Positions 23,266 to 35,049 of a DNA stretch of 64,000 bases are shown one piece after another. Numbering within the stretch: the stretch's first letter is position 1; each line of letters begins with the position of its first letter. The position numbers and the translations under genes are program-made. The DNA is from Bryoerythrophyllum caledonicum (Eukaryota > Streptophyta > Bryopsida > Pottiales > Pottiaceae): assembly GCA_963971425.1 (NCBI GenBank), contig OZ020520.1, positions 4,692,553 through 4,756,552 on the forward strand, written 5' to 3'. Under the pieces are notes generated by a model. It saw only the letters and a list, made by a program, of their open reading frames with translations, was not told the origin of the DNA and searched no databases.

Positions 23266-24896
23266 GTGCAACTGCAACAGCGACAATGGAGATTTATTAG
23301 GAAATAAATAAATTTAACAATCCTAAACCTTAGGACCAAATGTGCGATATAAACCTACCTCTACAAAAATCCTAAAAATGCAAGTATTCATGTGAAGACG
23401 CTACTCTCGAGGAAGTTGGCCAACATCAAGTATGGTGGCTCTAGCACGCAAGAAATCTTCCACCATGATCTTTGTCAACCGTAGCGATGGGCGTGAACAA
23501 TACCCTAAACAATAAGTCACCACCATGTTGATTGGAAAAAAGGACATTGATCATCTAAGCCCCAAAAAATCCTAAACCCGTAGACCTGTACGGACAACTA
23601 TATTTAACCAAAATAATAAGCAAAGTACCACCATATCTTGTCCGGACAGCCGAAAACCAAAATCCTAAACCCTGGACTAGCATACCCTCTCCGAACAACT
23701 AAGTCAAACTTCTAAAATCCGAATCCCAAAACCCATTAACAATCCAAAAAAAACGTCCAGAAAAATAACAATACAACACAATAAGCAATAACCTTGAATT
23801 GGGGGGGAGGGAAATCAAGAACCTGTCCGGAACTCTAAACCAAATATAATAAATATCCCCTAGCATACCCTAAATCCCCCTACTGTATAAGTAAACAAGC
23901 CAAATTGTAACGACATCAAACATACCTCCTCCGATTGTCCCTTTGGTGGCCCGTGGAGGGTGCAAGACTTCCGTGCACCTCTGATATGTCCGTTCGCGAT
24001 CCCGATTTGCACTGTCACCGCACAGTCACCTTCTGCGCCAAGCGCATGACTCATCGCGTTACAATCGCAGCACGTGCTCTCACCTCCCTCTCACCTATCG
24101 CGCACTGACACCTCTCGTCCACGATCCTCCCGGTTACCTCCCTAAAACCGCCCTCGTACCTTTCTCGCCCTCACTATCCCATCAGCTGGCGCGCGGAGCA
24201 TCTGTCCCCCGCATGGCAATCGTGCCGCGAGTCTTAAACAACCGAACACCTAGATCGTCCCGCTCTTGTTGACCGCGTCTTGATCGAGCTCGCGATCGCC
24301 TCAACGGCCTGATGATCTCAGCGCCGCACGTCGCTCCCCTACATGGTGATCGCGTCGTGTACCCAAACCCTAAGCCAATCGCCATTAATGCCCTGCTCTT
24401 GTCTACCACGTCGCGACCAAGCCGCGTGCCCTCGCTGCCTTCACAACCCTCGCTGCCTTCACAACCCTCACCGCCTTCACCGTCCTGGCCGTCCTCACTG
24501 CTGTCACTGCCCTCCCCCACACCTCCTTACCGCCCTCCCCCACACCTCTTTACCGCCCTCCCCCCCACCTCCTTACCGCCCTCCCCTACACCTCCTTACC
24601 GCCCTCCTCTACACCTTCTCACTGCCCTCCCCCACACCTCCTCACCATCCTCCCCCACACCTCAATCACCGCCCTCATCCACAATTCCTCACCACCCTCA
24701 CACATACCTAGTGACCACCCCGTCGCACACCTCACCCTTAACTCCTCATTGCCCACGCTCCAAGCCTTGCCTCCCGACCTAGCGTTGACGGGGTCATTAA
24801 CGGGATCCAACTTACATTCGAGTTTTCCTGAAAGTCACCAAAATACACTGGATAGGTACCCCAAATCTTAGGGTCTTATGAACTTAGGGCCAAACC
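23266..24896. other. Intergenic, C-rich in the right half
   Basis: No gene is supported. The left part is AT-rich with scattered AACCCTAAA-like motifs. The right part becomes strongly C-rich and contains the tandem repeat listed separately. Confidence 0.4.
24430..24700. repeat. C-rich tandem repeat (about 23 bp unit)
   Basis: Units resembling CCCTCCCCCACACCTCCTTA, followed by CCG, are repeated about eight to ten times with drift. They are preceded by copies of CTCGCTGCCTTCACAACC. The proline/serine-rich open frames across this stretch are a by-product of the repeat. Confidence 0.75.
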
Positions 24897-25419
24897 ACAC
24901 GAGAGGAAAGGCAGTGAGTTGGATGACTCACATTGGTTCAAATTAGCAAGTGGTTGCCACATGAGAGGAAGTAGGGGGAGTGGCAAGAATGACATGGAGC
25001 AACTTTGTAGCTTTGGAATTTGCATTGGATGTTGCTTTGGAATCTACATGGCAATGACTTCGCACAATAATTGCCATTGAAAACTACCAGGCACTACACT
25101 AAAGATGATATTTAGTGTTAACCACACTAATTTGTTTAAAAGTGCTATAAGTTTTACTCTTGATGAATATTTTTACCAACTATGTGAACAATGATCACTC
25201 TCTTTAGATAGTATTGATAGTTGTGCCTCGGTAAAAATCTTCTTCGAAAGTAAAAAGTTATTGCATTACCAAAAACATTAATGTGGTTACACTAAATATC
25301 ATCTTTAGTGTAGTGCCTGTAAGTCCACAATGTAAGGAGGAAAAGAATATTTTTTGTGCCACTAGTGCCATGTTAGAGAAAGTTGTGAAACTTCCTCCCC
25401 CTCCCGTGTGGTAAGGCCC
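24897..25419 (-). mobile_element. MITE family B copy 2, with a nested insertion
   Basis: The TIRs match family B copies 1 and 3 but the orientation is reversed. TTA flanks both sides. It is longer than the other copies (523 bp) because a 214 bp mariner-like element is inserted in its centre. No coding frame is present. Confidence 0.85.
25097..25310. mobile_element. Mariner-like MITE inserted in family B
   Basis: This 214 bp element has inverted ends of about 35 bp starting CACTAAAGATGATATTTAGT and is flanked by TA on each side. The other family B copies preserve the uninterrupted palindrome GGCACTAGTGCC. Here it is split exactly at its central TA, which proves both the insertion and the TA duplication. 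This fits a Tc1/mariner (Stowaway-type) MITE. Confidence 0.85.
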
Positions 25420-25632
25420 TTAGTAACCAGGACCACATGCACATGGTGTCTTGCCTTGGGAAAGGTTTGGGGGAACTATTGATCAACCCTGTGAGAACTT
25501 AGGGTACTATGGGGGAGCTTTAGCTTGCATGGGGTAGGGCCCAAGAACATTGATTGCAAAGCATTTCATTGGTGCAGAAAAAGGTGATATGAAATTTCCT
25601 CATGCTCTCTTTCTTTCCGTTTATATATCTCA

Positions 25633-25990
25633 GGGCCTTACCACACGGGAGGGGGAGGAAGTTTCACAACTTCCTCCAACATGGCACTAGTGGCACAAAA
25701 AATATTCTTTTCCTCCAACATGGCACTAGTGGCACAAAAAATATTCTTTTCCTCCAACATGGCACTAGTGCCTGTGGACTTTCAGGCACTAGTGCCTGGT
25801 AGTTTTCAACGGCAATTATTGTGCCAAGTCATTGCCATGTAGATTCCAAAGCAACATCCAATGCAAATTCCAAAGCTACAAAGTTGCTCCATGTCATTCT
25901 TGCCACTCCCTCTCATGTGGCAACCACTTGCTAATTTGAACCAATGTGAGTCATCAAACTCACTGCCTTTCCTCTCGTGTGGTTTGGCCC
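25633..25990 (+). mobile_element. MITE family B copy 3, with internal triplication
   Basis: The TIRs are as in copy 1, and the flanking triplet is TCA on both sides. The interior contains three tandem copies of a unit of about 39 bp beginning TCCAACATGGCACTAGTGGC, and one extra copy of the GGCACTAGTGCC palindrome. There is no coding frame. Confidence 0.85.
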
Positions 25991-26542
25991 TCATACTCTC
26001 TGGCACCATGTTCCTCCTGACTTGCCCATTCGGGGCGCACTTTCAGGAAAACTCTATTATCTGCGCACCATAATTACGTGCTATTATTAGGCAATGACAC
26101 CATGCCATTATCCACCATTTTGACGTTGTCGATCACGTTTTTTGTGCACGCGAGGCAACGCTATGTCCGTGTCGGCTTCCAATCAGGTTCAAAGGATCCC
26201 GATATTCTCTGCTACGAGCTTTTCAAAGGGTGGGCCCTCGTCTTATTGTAACACTTGTAATGATTGATGAAAGGGAGAGAAGCAAGAGAGATGGAGGAAT
26301 CTGAATTCTAGAGACCTAACACTTATTCTACTCCTCTAAATTCATACACAATTGCAACCATCTTGCAAAACACACACACACACACACAATTGTCGATGCA
26401 GGAGCCCTTGGTTGCACTTGCAAAACCTCGACTGCCATCACGTCTTTCAAGTGACATCGCACCATGTCTACGGAAAGTATCATTTAATTTTGAAACTGTA
26501 AAAGCTTTGATGAACATGAAGAACTTGCTAGATTTTCACTGA
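25991..26542. other. Intergenic, with a (CA)9 microsatellite
   Basis: This is downstream of the PR-1 stop. A CA dinucleotide run lies at 26,371-26,388. Nothing else is assignable. Confidence 0.5.
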
Positions 26543-27049
26543 CTAGATGTTGAAGGGGCGCTCGCCGATCCAGTTTCCGGGGGGGTCGTAGCTGCAGATG
26601 AAGTACGCCGCGCCGTCGCTGCACGGAATCGAGGCGCACCCGAGATGCGTTGTGGACGTCCACACGACTTGCGTGTAGTGCCCGCACATCTTGCCTGGCT
26701 CGCATGCGTTCGTGCTGTAGCTGTAGTCTGGTGCTTCATTGATCCACGCGGTGATGGCGTCGAGGGGCGTCCAGGCCCCGCCCGCGGAGCCCCAGAAGAG
26801 ATTCTCGCCGTACTCGCCGTGGGAGTGCGTCAGCGGGAGACAGTGGGTGTGTTGCGTCGTGGCGTAGCTGCGCGCGTAGTCTGCGAGGCGCGCGCTCCAG
26901 GTGAGTGGTGGGGATCCAACCGCGGCGCGCGCTGCGTTGTGGGGGTCCAGGTACTCGGTGATCTGGGCGTCCACCAGCGCCAACGTGACGAAGATCGTGA
27001 CCATGATCGGCGCTAGAGTGCAATCTGGTCGACGTCGGTGTGATACCAT
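26543..27049 (-). CDS. Pathogenesis-related PR-1-like secreted CAP protein
   Basis: A single exon encodes 168 residues, typical for plant PR-1. The ATG at 27,049 is chosen because it places a basic then hydrophobic signal peptide (about residues 1-28, ending near LVDAQ) directly before the CAP domain. The upstream in-frame extension lacks a signal. The CAP signatures are clear: DPHNAARAAVGSPPLTWS near the start, HGEYGENLFWG, CGHYTQVVWTSTTHLGCA, and the terminal YDPPGNWIGERPF. Six Cys are placed as in PR-1. The product should be an apoplastic protein. PR-1 proteins bind sterols and are induced by pathogens or stress. The GC content is high compared with the neighbours. Confidence 0.95.
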   Translation of the reverse strand: MVSHRRRPDCTLAPIMVTIFVTLALVDAQITEYLDPHNAARAAVGSPPLTWSARLADYARSYATTQHTHCLPLTHSHGEYGENLFWGSAGGAWTPLDAITAWINEAPDYSYSTNACEPGKMCGHYTQVVWTSTTHLGCASIPCSDGAAYFICSYDPPGNWIGERPFNI

Positions 27050-27618
27050 TTTTCTCGAAGGATGTAGATCAGTACGTGAATCTGGAGTTGGAGGGGTGCA
27101 AGCGATGAAGAGACCGATTTGTGTGTCATGAATTCTTATGCTCTCAGACGAGGATTTATTGGCGTCTGTTATTCTGTAGTTGGTGGCGTCCTGTGAGAAT
27201 GAAGTCGCCAAATTCATGCACCAACTGCAGTTCTTGGCTTTCTCTTTTCTCGATTTTGAGGAGACTTTTCAGATGGTTGTAATCTGGTTGCTCTGATTTT
27301 GACACGAGATAAAAGCTAGGTTATGTTGTCATGGCTCCAATCTGAAGAATTCGTTTAGAGACTTGGTGTTTAGCAATAGTTGGGAAGAATGTCAGTAATT
27401 CTTGATAAGAGGATGCTCTGCACATCATGTATCCAAACTGCAGCCAACAGTGTGCTCGACTTCCAAATCTGTAACGATTGATTCAAAGCTCCGAGCATGA
27501 TTGGAGGCTGGAGCCTCTTCATATTATTCCGAAGCCCTCAAAACATGGAGATATTATGCAGTTTTGCCACCACGAAACGCGCAGATTTAAGAACTAAAAC
27601 TCTGGAAAGAGAGCATGA
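27050..27618. other. PR-1 upstream region
   Basis: This is the presumed promoter of the PR-1 gene on the - strand. The - strand has an AATAAAT motif near 27,150, a weak TATA candidate. No defence cis-element could be assigned with confidence. Confidence 0.3.
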
Positions 27619-27861
27619 CTAAGCTAATCGGGTGTCAAGCCCCATCTTCATTAAACCAAGCAACTCCTCGCTTTCAGTCACTACATACTGAGCACCAGAT
27701 CTCTGCAACAACCCACATCTGTCTCGGTCAATGAACCTTTGGCGCGTTCTGAGCGCCATGATGGCAACTTCACCACCCACTCTTGAAGGATGATTCTCGT
27801 CAGTTTCAGGACCGATCTCATATCGTGATTGCCAGTAGTTCAGACAGAGGAAGAACTTCAC
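27619..27861 (-). CDS. Small hypothetical frame, 80 residues
   Basis: A - strand frame starts with ATG and contains VAIMALRTRQRFIDRDRCGL and SEELLGLMKMG. It has protein-like composition but no recognised domain. It lies head-to-head with the F-box relic, about 90 bp apart. It may be spurious. Confidence 0.2.
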   Translation of the reverse strand: MKFFLCLNYWQSRYEIGPETDENHPSRVGGEVAIMALRTRQRFIDRDRCGLLQRSGAQYVVTESEELLGLMKMGLDTRLA

Positions 27862-27949
27862 AGATCAGCAGTCTTGATTGCACAGGAGTCGGTAGAAGGA
27901 ATTAAGTTAGGGTTGTTGGTTGATTTCCAGGGTGGTTGGAAATTGGGCG

Positions 27950-28822
27950 ATGCAGCAGCTGCCGAGTGCGCTGCTGATGGTGATTCTGGCCAAGGTGCCG
28001 GCGCCCGATTGCGCGAGCGCAGCGTGCGTGGTGCGCGCGTGGAAGCAAGTGGCATACCAGGAGAGCCCGTGGGAGTCGCGAGTTGCCTCTCTTGCACGGC
28101 GCGCAGCTTGACCCCTTCGATCGCCCCTGCGCCTTCTGGAAGGTGCACCTTCTTTCTCCCTCAAACTCTCCTGTTGAAGTTTAGGGTTTAACCATCTGCT
28201 GGTTTTTCTGATTGATTATTAAACCTGCTCATTGTGTATGTTCAGGAGTGCATGCGTAATTACAACCTTGATGATAGTTTTCTGTCGTTGAGTTTCTGTC
28301 TTTCTGTTTCAGGTTTGTTATAAGTGACCGTTATTTTGTAGGATCGTCAATGACCGCGTATGTATTGTGATTTTCTAGGCAGCGTACGAATCATGGGCAT
28401 CGTTGTGTTTAATTCAACGGAGTAAGCTTTGTTGGGATTCGTTGCAGTCTTGGACGGAGCGCAACTTCACTGATTCCAGGTATTTAAGTATGTCGTTGCA
28501 GAGAATTAGTTTCTGTCATCTTCTCAAAGAACGTATCCATGTATGTATGTTGCTTTAGGATTTAGGTTCTGTGGATTTTTTTGTAAACTGTTGTTTTTGT
28601 TGTGACTCAGGTGCTTCACATGAGGAGCTTGCGGAGGCAGAATGAGTTCTGAATGCCGCTTCCCGCCTGGTTGTTGTACCGTCTTGGTGATGGGCAGAGA
28701 GTGCCTCAGGCGAGCTGGACTTCGACGATGAAGATCAAGAGGACGCACATTATGTTGGCTTAATTGGAGTCTACAACTTCTCTCACCACTATGTGAATGT
28801 GCACCTCTTATCGTTACGCCAA
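27950..28822 (+). pseudogene. SKIP16-like F-box gene, broken and 3'-truncated
   Basis: Exon 1 begins with an F-box (LPSALLMVILAKVPAPDCAS, then a VVRAWKQVAY core). Its frame then shifts before the conserved segment LLHGAQLDPFDRPCAFWK. A second exon (about 28,383-28,479) encodes SKLCWDSLQSWTERNFTDS. A third (28,611-28,822) encodes ASHEELAEAE, hits a stop, and continues in another frame with EDAHYVGLIGVYNFSHHYVN before a GTACGT donor. The order matches Arabidopsis SKIP16: F-box followed by a SUKH/KNR4-like region. The C-terminal ApaG domain is missing. The downstream sequence is MITE and then the 16 kb transposon, so the gene is dead in this copy. Family recognition comes from memory of the SKIP16 sequence. 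Confidence 0.6.
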
Positions 28823-28923
28823 GTACGTTGGTGTTGAATCACACGTTGTGAAGTATCAGAAAGTTTTCACTACAAAAATCGTAGTTAGATTTAGCTGCCC
28901 TTCTTTCGACCTCACAAATAAGG

Positions 28924-29096
28924 TCTATGGAAGAGCTGGGTGGTCTTTAAACTCAGGTGAAAAGTAGTTGCAGACACCGTTGAGGATTCAGGAGAGGTGA
29001 CGATGCACATAAATCTTAGCCCACCTCCTTAACCCTTGACCTGATTATACATATTTATGGCTGAATAGAGACGTCAAAACTCATGGTATAGAGTTA
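28924..29096. mobile_element. Left half of a family H MITE split by the 16 kb element
   Basis: The segment starts with ATGGAAGAGCTGGGTGG and TCTTTAAACTCAGG, matching the family H arm at 10.45 kb. Its partner arm lies in inverted orientation at 45,085-45,196. The TTA at 29,094-29,096 is one copy of the target duplication of the large element. Confidence 0.6.
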
Positions 29097-29133
29097 GGGG
29101 GGTTTTACACTATGGTGGAGAACTCCACCGGCC
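29097..29133 (+). repeat. Left terminal inverted repeat of the 16 kb element
   Basis: The left TIR starts GGGGGGTTTTACACTATGG and contains the internal short palindrome GGTGGAG...CTCCACC. An inverted copy of the core (TAGTGTAAACACCC) lies about 115 bp further in, near 29,237-29,250, and may be a second transposase-binding site. Confidence 0.85.
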
Positions 29134-31697
29134 GGTCAAGAAGTCTCGGCCAAGACATGGTTATTTGAGGCGAGCGGTGGTGTTGGACAAGACAAAAAAA
29201 GAATAAAGTAATGCATGAAGAAGTCTTGACCGGTTAGTAGTGTAAACACCCAACGGTGAAGTCCACCGGCCAACTTCATAAGGTGAAGACCACCGGTGAA
29301 CTTCACCACCAAGAAAGTTTATGCTAGCCAATGGAAACCACAATATCTAATGGTCCCCATGGACATGTTATGTAACATTATGGGCTCCGTTGAACTACAA
29401 AATTTTATATCTTTTGCATCAAATGTCCAAATGTAGTACAGTAAAAGTTGTTGGGGAAAAAGCCCCTACTTGTCTAGTTTGTGTGGTAAAAATTTAACAT
29501 GAATACAATATACATATTGTTAGCACACACAACCATGTTATAATTGATTTGTTTCAAACCTTTTAATTATTTGCTTGCCTTTTCTTCAATTACCACATAA
29601 GGCTTGTTGATGCTGACAATAGACTAGGTAACAACACATCTATGTGCTTACTGTGGATTCTACTTTATAATTTTTATATTCCAAAAAAATCAATTTGGTT
29701 GTTCAAAATTTATTTGCCAAAAGTACATCAATAAAAATAAAAGGCAATTTTGTTCATATGTAGAATATATCAGAGATATGTGTTTCTTAAGGTCATATTG
29801 ATTCCATATGGGTCATAAATCGCATTCCATATCAATATTGACATAAAATCAATATTGTTTCAATCCTTCTTGAGATCATATTGTAAAAAGACAATATGAA
29901 GTTGGTATAAAATATTTTAAATACAATAATTATAAAAATGAAATATGAAAAATAACACATAATTTTTAAAAAATATTAGTATGAAACTTTAGGACATTGT
30001 TTTTTCGTCTGGACAATAATTGACCCAATTAATAGAAATGAAATAATTTTTGCATACTAGATGAGTGTGTAAAAGAAATCTCAAAAGATGTCAATATAAA
30101 AATAAGAATAAGATATACCTTGACAACGATTGATGTCCAAATATAAGGTCAAACTCAAAAGCAACTATTCTAGATAAAACATGTACCATCAATGTAAGTT
30201 GTTTTTTTAATTTCCTTCCCGCTTTTTGCCAATGTCATCTTGTCTTTTCCTTTTAATTTCTTCAATGCGCCAACTCTTTGTAGATGAAAAATCATTTTCC
30301 AAATTAGCTTTTGATTTCTTTGAACAAAGGATGGATATCTCCCATCTACTTATTGTTATAAGGTCCCACATGCATTTTTGGCCATAATCACCTTTCAAAA
30401 TCTATACATTCTATGTCAAGTGTAAAAATGTAGTAAAACCTATTGGAAAAAAAGGTCCTACTTGTCTAATTTGTGTAGTAAGAAGTTCACATGAACTCAA
30501 CATACAATGAAATTTTGAGAGCCATTTATTACACCAGGTTAACTCTACTTCTTGTTTAGAAAACATAATCTAGCATAGAGTTATTGGGTTACAATCAACT
30601 TTGAAAATCTAAGAAAAAGTAACACGTAGTAACCTCCTACTTGAAACACAAACCCCATAATCATGTCATTTACAAGTAAAGAACACTTGAAAATCAATAG
30701 CAATAAAAATTTGCAAATATGCAGAACCCTCTTCTACTAAAATGCATGTAACACACTCAATACTAATCAAACGGACTTGAAATTTACACCACATAAACTA
30801 GACAAAAATGCGCATCTCGGAAACAAACAAGTGTTGTAAAAGGATCTTCTACCAAGAAGTTACAGCACACCGAAGTAGCAATGTTCAAAACTAACCCTGA
30901 ATTTTATGGCAGAACCCCCTTCCACTAAAATGCACGTCACTCACTGAATACTTATCAAATAGACTTGAAATTTGTACCACAAAAACTAGACAAAAATGCG
31001 CATTTTATCCAATAATTATTTTTAAAAATTGACACTCGTGGAAGGAGAAACAAGAACTTGAACTTCAGTAAAATTCAACGAATTTGGAGGGGGAAAGAAT
31101 TTTTTTAGAAAGTTCTTCTTCTCCAAACATGCAATTAAGCAATTATGCACTTGGCCATTTAAAAGTGCACTTGGGTACAACGGCGGCCATTGCGAACAAA
31201 AGTGGCAAAATTGAAAAAAAAAAAAAAAAATCAAAGAAAAAAAATGTTTCCAAAGGAAAAAAAATTAAGCTTCTGCAACAATATTACGTACAATCATGGA
31301 TGTTCATATTGGAAGCAATTTTTTGGCATTTTCAACTAATTTGTGGTGGCCCCTCGTTAATACTAGATAAATATGTATTTAATATAGTTTCACAATATTT
31401 CAAAGATAGATTTGAAGGATTGTAGTATATAAACAGGCGTAATTACAAAAAAACATACTTTATGCAAGGGTTGGCAGTTGATTAAAATATATTCTGCGTA
31501 GTACATAATGCATACAATGGTGCAAACTAAATATAGATGCTTCAACAATTGGACTTAGCACCAATAGTAAACACAACTTTACTCTAAAGGATTAATGACA
31601 TAACGTCTTACATCACCCTTAGAATATACTACTCTTACACATACACTATATATCAATTACCATACACAACTACTATACTCTCAAAAAGGCACACTAT
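29134..31697. other. AT-rich left arm of the 16 kb element
   Basis: There are no convincing genes. The region contains two pairs of diverged direct repeats. One pair is near 29,440 and 30,430 (around CTACTTGTCTA, then TTTGTGT). The other is near 30,722-30,815 and 30,914-31,005 (around AAACTAGACAAAAATGCGCA). It is downstream of the DUF7869-like gene and may hold its terminator. Confidence 0.5.
30722..31005 (+). repeat. Direct repeat pair, about 95 bp each
   Basis: Two copies, starting near 30,722 and 30,914, share AGAACCC, then CTACTAAAATGCA or its near match, and end in AACTAGACAAAAATGCGCAT. Spacing between starts is about 192 bp. Confidence 0.6.
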
Positions 31698-34600
31698 CTA
31701 CTCCATAGAATTTAGGGCTGCTTGCAAACGGTCGTCATCGATAGCTTCGGTTTGCATTGCAATATATTGAAGGATGTAAGCCTTTGCCGATTGAGGAATG
31801 CGAATCCTGCTTTCAACCTGCACTCCAAATACATTGCGCTTTCTCCACCCGCCGGCCCCTGACATAGTTCTTTCCGGAGAGTCTGCCCATGAAAAAATGC
31901 ATGCATCTTTCTCTACCCAACTATGGCTCTCCCCAGATGGCTCCCAGATTGAGTCCATGCAATTAGCATACCGTTGTGCAGAAGACCCATGTCCATCAAC
32001 AACCCCCCTTTGGATGCTGGGCCAATACCAACAAACCTTAATCTTAAGTCTCCATCGATTTTTTCCTTCCTCAATCACTTTCCCTACAGAGAATGGTACA
32101 CCGCTTTCTATTTCTGCTCTATCAACACTCAAGGCTACAAATTGTCCATAACAGATATCAGATTGTGGATTAAATGGTGGAAATGGATCGTGATTACCTT
32201 CATACATTGCTCCTTCTTCGGCTCTTTCCTCAACATTGTTGCGCTTTGTTCGTTGTGCCCTGCGTAATGCTTGATTAGAGGGTCTTCCTCTACGAGGATC
32301 AAAGTATCCTCAAGCCTCGGCATTTGGAAGCATAGCCACTACCTGCTCTACGACATTTACCTCGCGATTTTCTTCACTTGCACCATCCATTACATCCAAA
32401 GATGCACTCCCTATAGGTCCGGTGTTGGAGAACTCTGAAGGCCAAAACGGTGAGGTACGATGCTCATTGCTACGATCTTTGTGTGGAAATTGAGCTAAAT
32501 AGAGTTTCAATCTTTCAGCCTCTACTTTTGCCTCACGATTCTTGTCCTCATGCTGCAACCTTTGAATGCATCTTTGTTTATATGCAATGAAGTCATCCAA
32601 CGCCTTCAACTCCCGTTCGTCCGCTGCAAATACTTCCGCAAACGATGGTCGCTCATCCCTATTTGGCAACGACCTCAAAGTTTTCGTCCCTGCCTCCGGT
32701 CCCCATGGATCCTTGCAATAATGCTTGTGTTGTACTCGAACCTCACGAGTCCCTTCCCGATTGTCCATGTAGAATCGCATGTGGTGCGGAAATGTTATGC
32801 CCACCAATGAATCCTGACCTGTCAGTAAGTGAGGAGTTATGAACAATTTCCAATCCCATACATTCTCTAGCAGCCGGGCGCTAACAAATGCCTCTGTAGG
32901 GGATGTTCCTCGTTCTATAAGACTAATCATTTCCTTCAACGAGTCGACGTCCGACCTCTTCAACATATTTGATATACAACTGAAGCGTTGATCAATATCT
33001 TCGTGGGTATGGCCCACTATAAGAAAAGATAGTTCCACCTCCTGGAAAAACCCCAATCCCACCAATGTAGCACATAGAGCAAACATATAAATATTTTTGT
33101 TCTCACGCGTGCAGTTGTCGGCCTGAATTCGCAATGTTGGTGGCAAAAAGCCCCTCCTCCGCAGCACATCTCCAATGACGTACAACAATGTACTCACGAC
33201 TTGATTGCTATCGTGTTTGTGGTGAGCCCCAAACCACACGTCGCAATATAAACCAATCCCATGTACAAGAGCACCACACAGATGGGTCTTCACAAACCGG
33301 TGCTCAATGTTCTTCACAGTCTGACGCATCCTCGGTACCATGGTCGTGTTTTGGTCCATGCCATCCACTATGATGCACATGTACAACTCAGGGCTAATAT
33401 AACACGACCTCTTAAATATCCAATAATGCCTACGTTCTTCCATCTGGTTGCGCAGATGCAACATAAACAACTCCTTTATCTTTATCCTTGCATCCGCATT
33501 GGTGGTTCCTTCCATGGCACATTTATACTCCCAACAATGATAACATTTTGAGAATCTCGAGAATGGAGGTACCTGAACGTGGGGATACTTCATGCGCCAC
33601 ATCCTCCGGAACGAACTCATAGAAATGGTTTCCCCATTACAAATACTCTTGACCTCCTCGTTCACGTAATTGAATACATCAAATTTGGCTGTATTAGTAG
33701 GAAGGAGAATAAGAGTCACCACTTCGTTGTCACTCTTACGGCGAATACAACGATGAGGTTGAGGACCACCAACTTCATTGACAAACGATTTAAAGCAAGC
33801 CTCTGCTGCAGACATTCTAGTAGTCTCTCTTATCGGATCTGAAAGGGTATTGCCGTGAATCGATGTCACTCTTCCATATATTAGACAATCCTTCTTCAAT
33901 TGCTTAAAGCACCTTTGTGAATATCCAACCCCAAGAGCGTAGCAAGCATTGCAAACTTCTTTCCCATCTAACTTTGTTACAAACTTGTCTCGACAAGTTC
34001 CTTCCGTCCTAGTGTAAAAACAAACCAGCATTTGTCTCATCCACGTACTTCGAACTGAAAACTCATTACCCCATGCATTATATCGCATGTCCAATAGATA
34101 CCTTGCTGGAACGTCCCTCAAACAATTGCGTTTGCAACCTCCTTGTGCCATTGCAATTTGCACGCTTCTAAGCGATACCTTAGATGGTGCAGCTTCTGTC
34201 AATGATGGCTCCCTTGAATCTCTCCTTCTCCTATTTTGCATAGAATATGGACGACGTGTTGGTCTAACACAAGCAAATCCATCTACATGGGGCAAATCTC
34301 GGATATTTGAGGGAGTAGATTGGGAAAATGGCGAATTTTCATCTATGGTGTTTGAAGCATGACTACTACGTCGAGACCTCTGGGTGGATCCTGGTGTGTT
34401 GATGAACTCAGGAAAATCAAATTCTGGGGCCATCACTTCTGTAGGCGCTATTTGTGATCCAATGTCACCATGGACACCTGTGATATCAGGTTCTACTGCC
34501 ACTATACGTAGCAAAGATCGATGCCAACGAATGATCAAGCCCACACACATGCCAAGGCGTTCTCCTACAATCTCTCCGGTCCAATGCAATGTATCATCTA

Positions 34601-34889
34601 CCCTAGTGATACGCACCGCCACCTCGAATGGGAACAACTTCGACCCATTCAATTCCATGCCACTTTCGAATGCATGCTCCCTGGTTGCTAAGCCCACCAC
34701 ATCTCCTCTTTCTGAAAGCAATTCTACTGCCCTTTCCAATTCAGAAGTCATGATCCCAATAGATCTTTGTTGAATTTGCCTTGCACGTGCTGCTCGTACT
34801 AATCGGGCCCCCACAGAGCTATTAGAAGGCATATTGTTCCTTTCGATGTGTGGCCGTATCAAAGGAGTCTGAATCGTGCGGCTCTCCAT
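31698..34889 (-). CDS. DUF7869-like protein, candidate transposase of the 16 kb element
   Basis: The frame starts at 34,889, just after a possible CTCAATAG acceptor. It reads 859 codons to an in-frame TGA at 32,312-32,310, then stays open in the same frame for 203 more codons to 31,698. Numbering is from this Met. A Cys-rich region (about 250-335, including CKRNC and CNACYALG) may bind zinc. The core (about 450-660) has CIIVDGMDQ (Asp509), LRIQADNCTRENKN (Asp591) and LIVGHTHEDIDQRFS (627-640). This pattern matches the DUF7869 family and looks like an RNase H-fold DDE/D nuclease. The part after the TGA has a basic stretch RRAQRTKRNN. Mutation of a CpG (CGA to TGA) is the simplest explanation for the stop. 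The role as transposase is inferred from motifs and from its place within TIRs. Confidence 0.75.
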
Positions 34890-35049
34890 TATCACTATTG
34901 AGAAGAAAAAAAACATTATAGTTGCACATTAGTCAAAATACATATACTAATTGTTAACCTCTAAAGCACCATTCATCTGATAGAAGATATGTTTCTGATC
35001 ACATATTTAGTGTTCATCATATGATGATGATACTAAACCTTTTGATAAA

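Noticed and set aside
24312-24782. A 156-codon Pro/Ser-rich open frame
   Set aside because: It is generated by the C-rich tandem repeat and has no start context or conserved segment.
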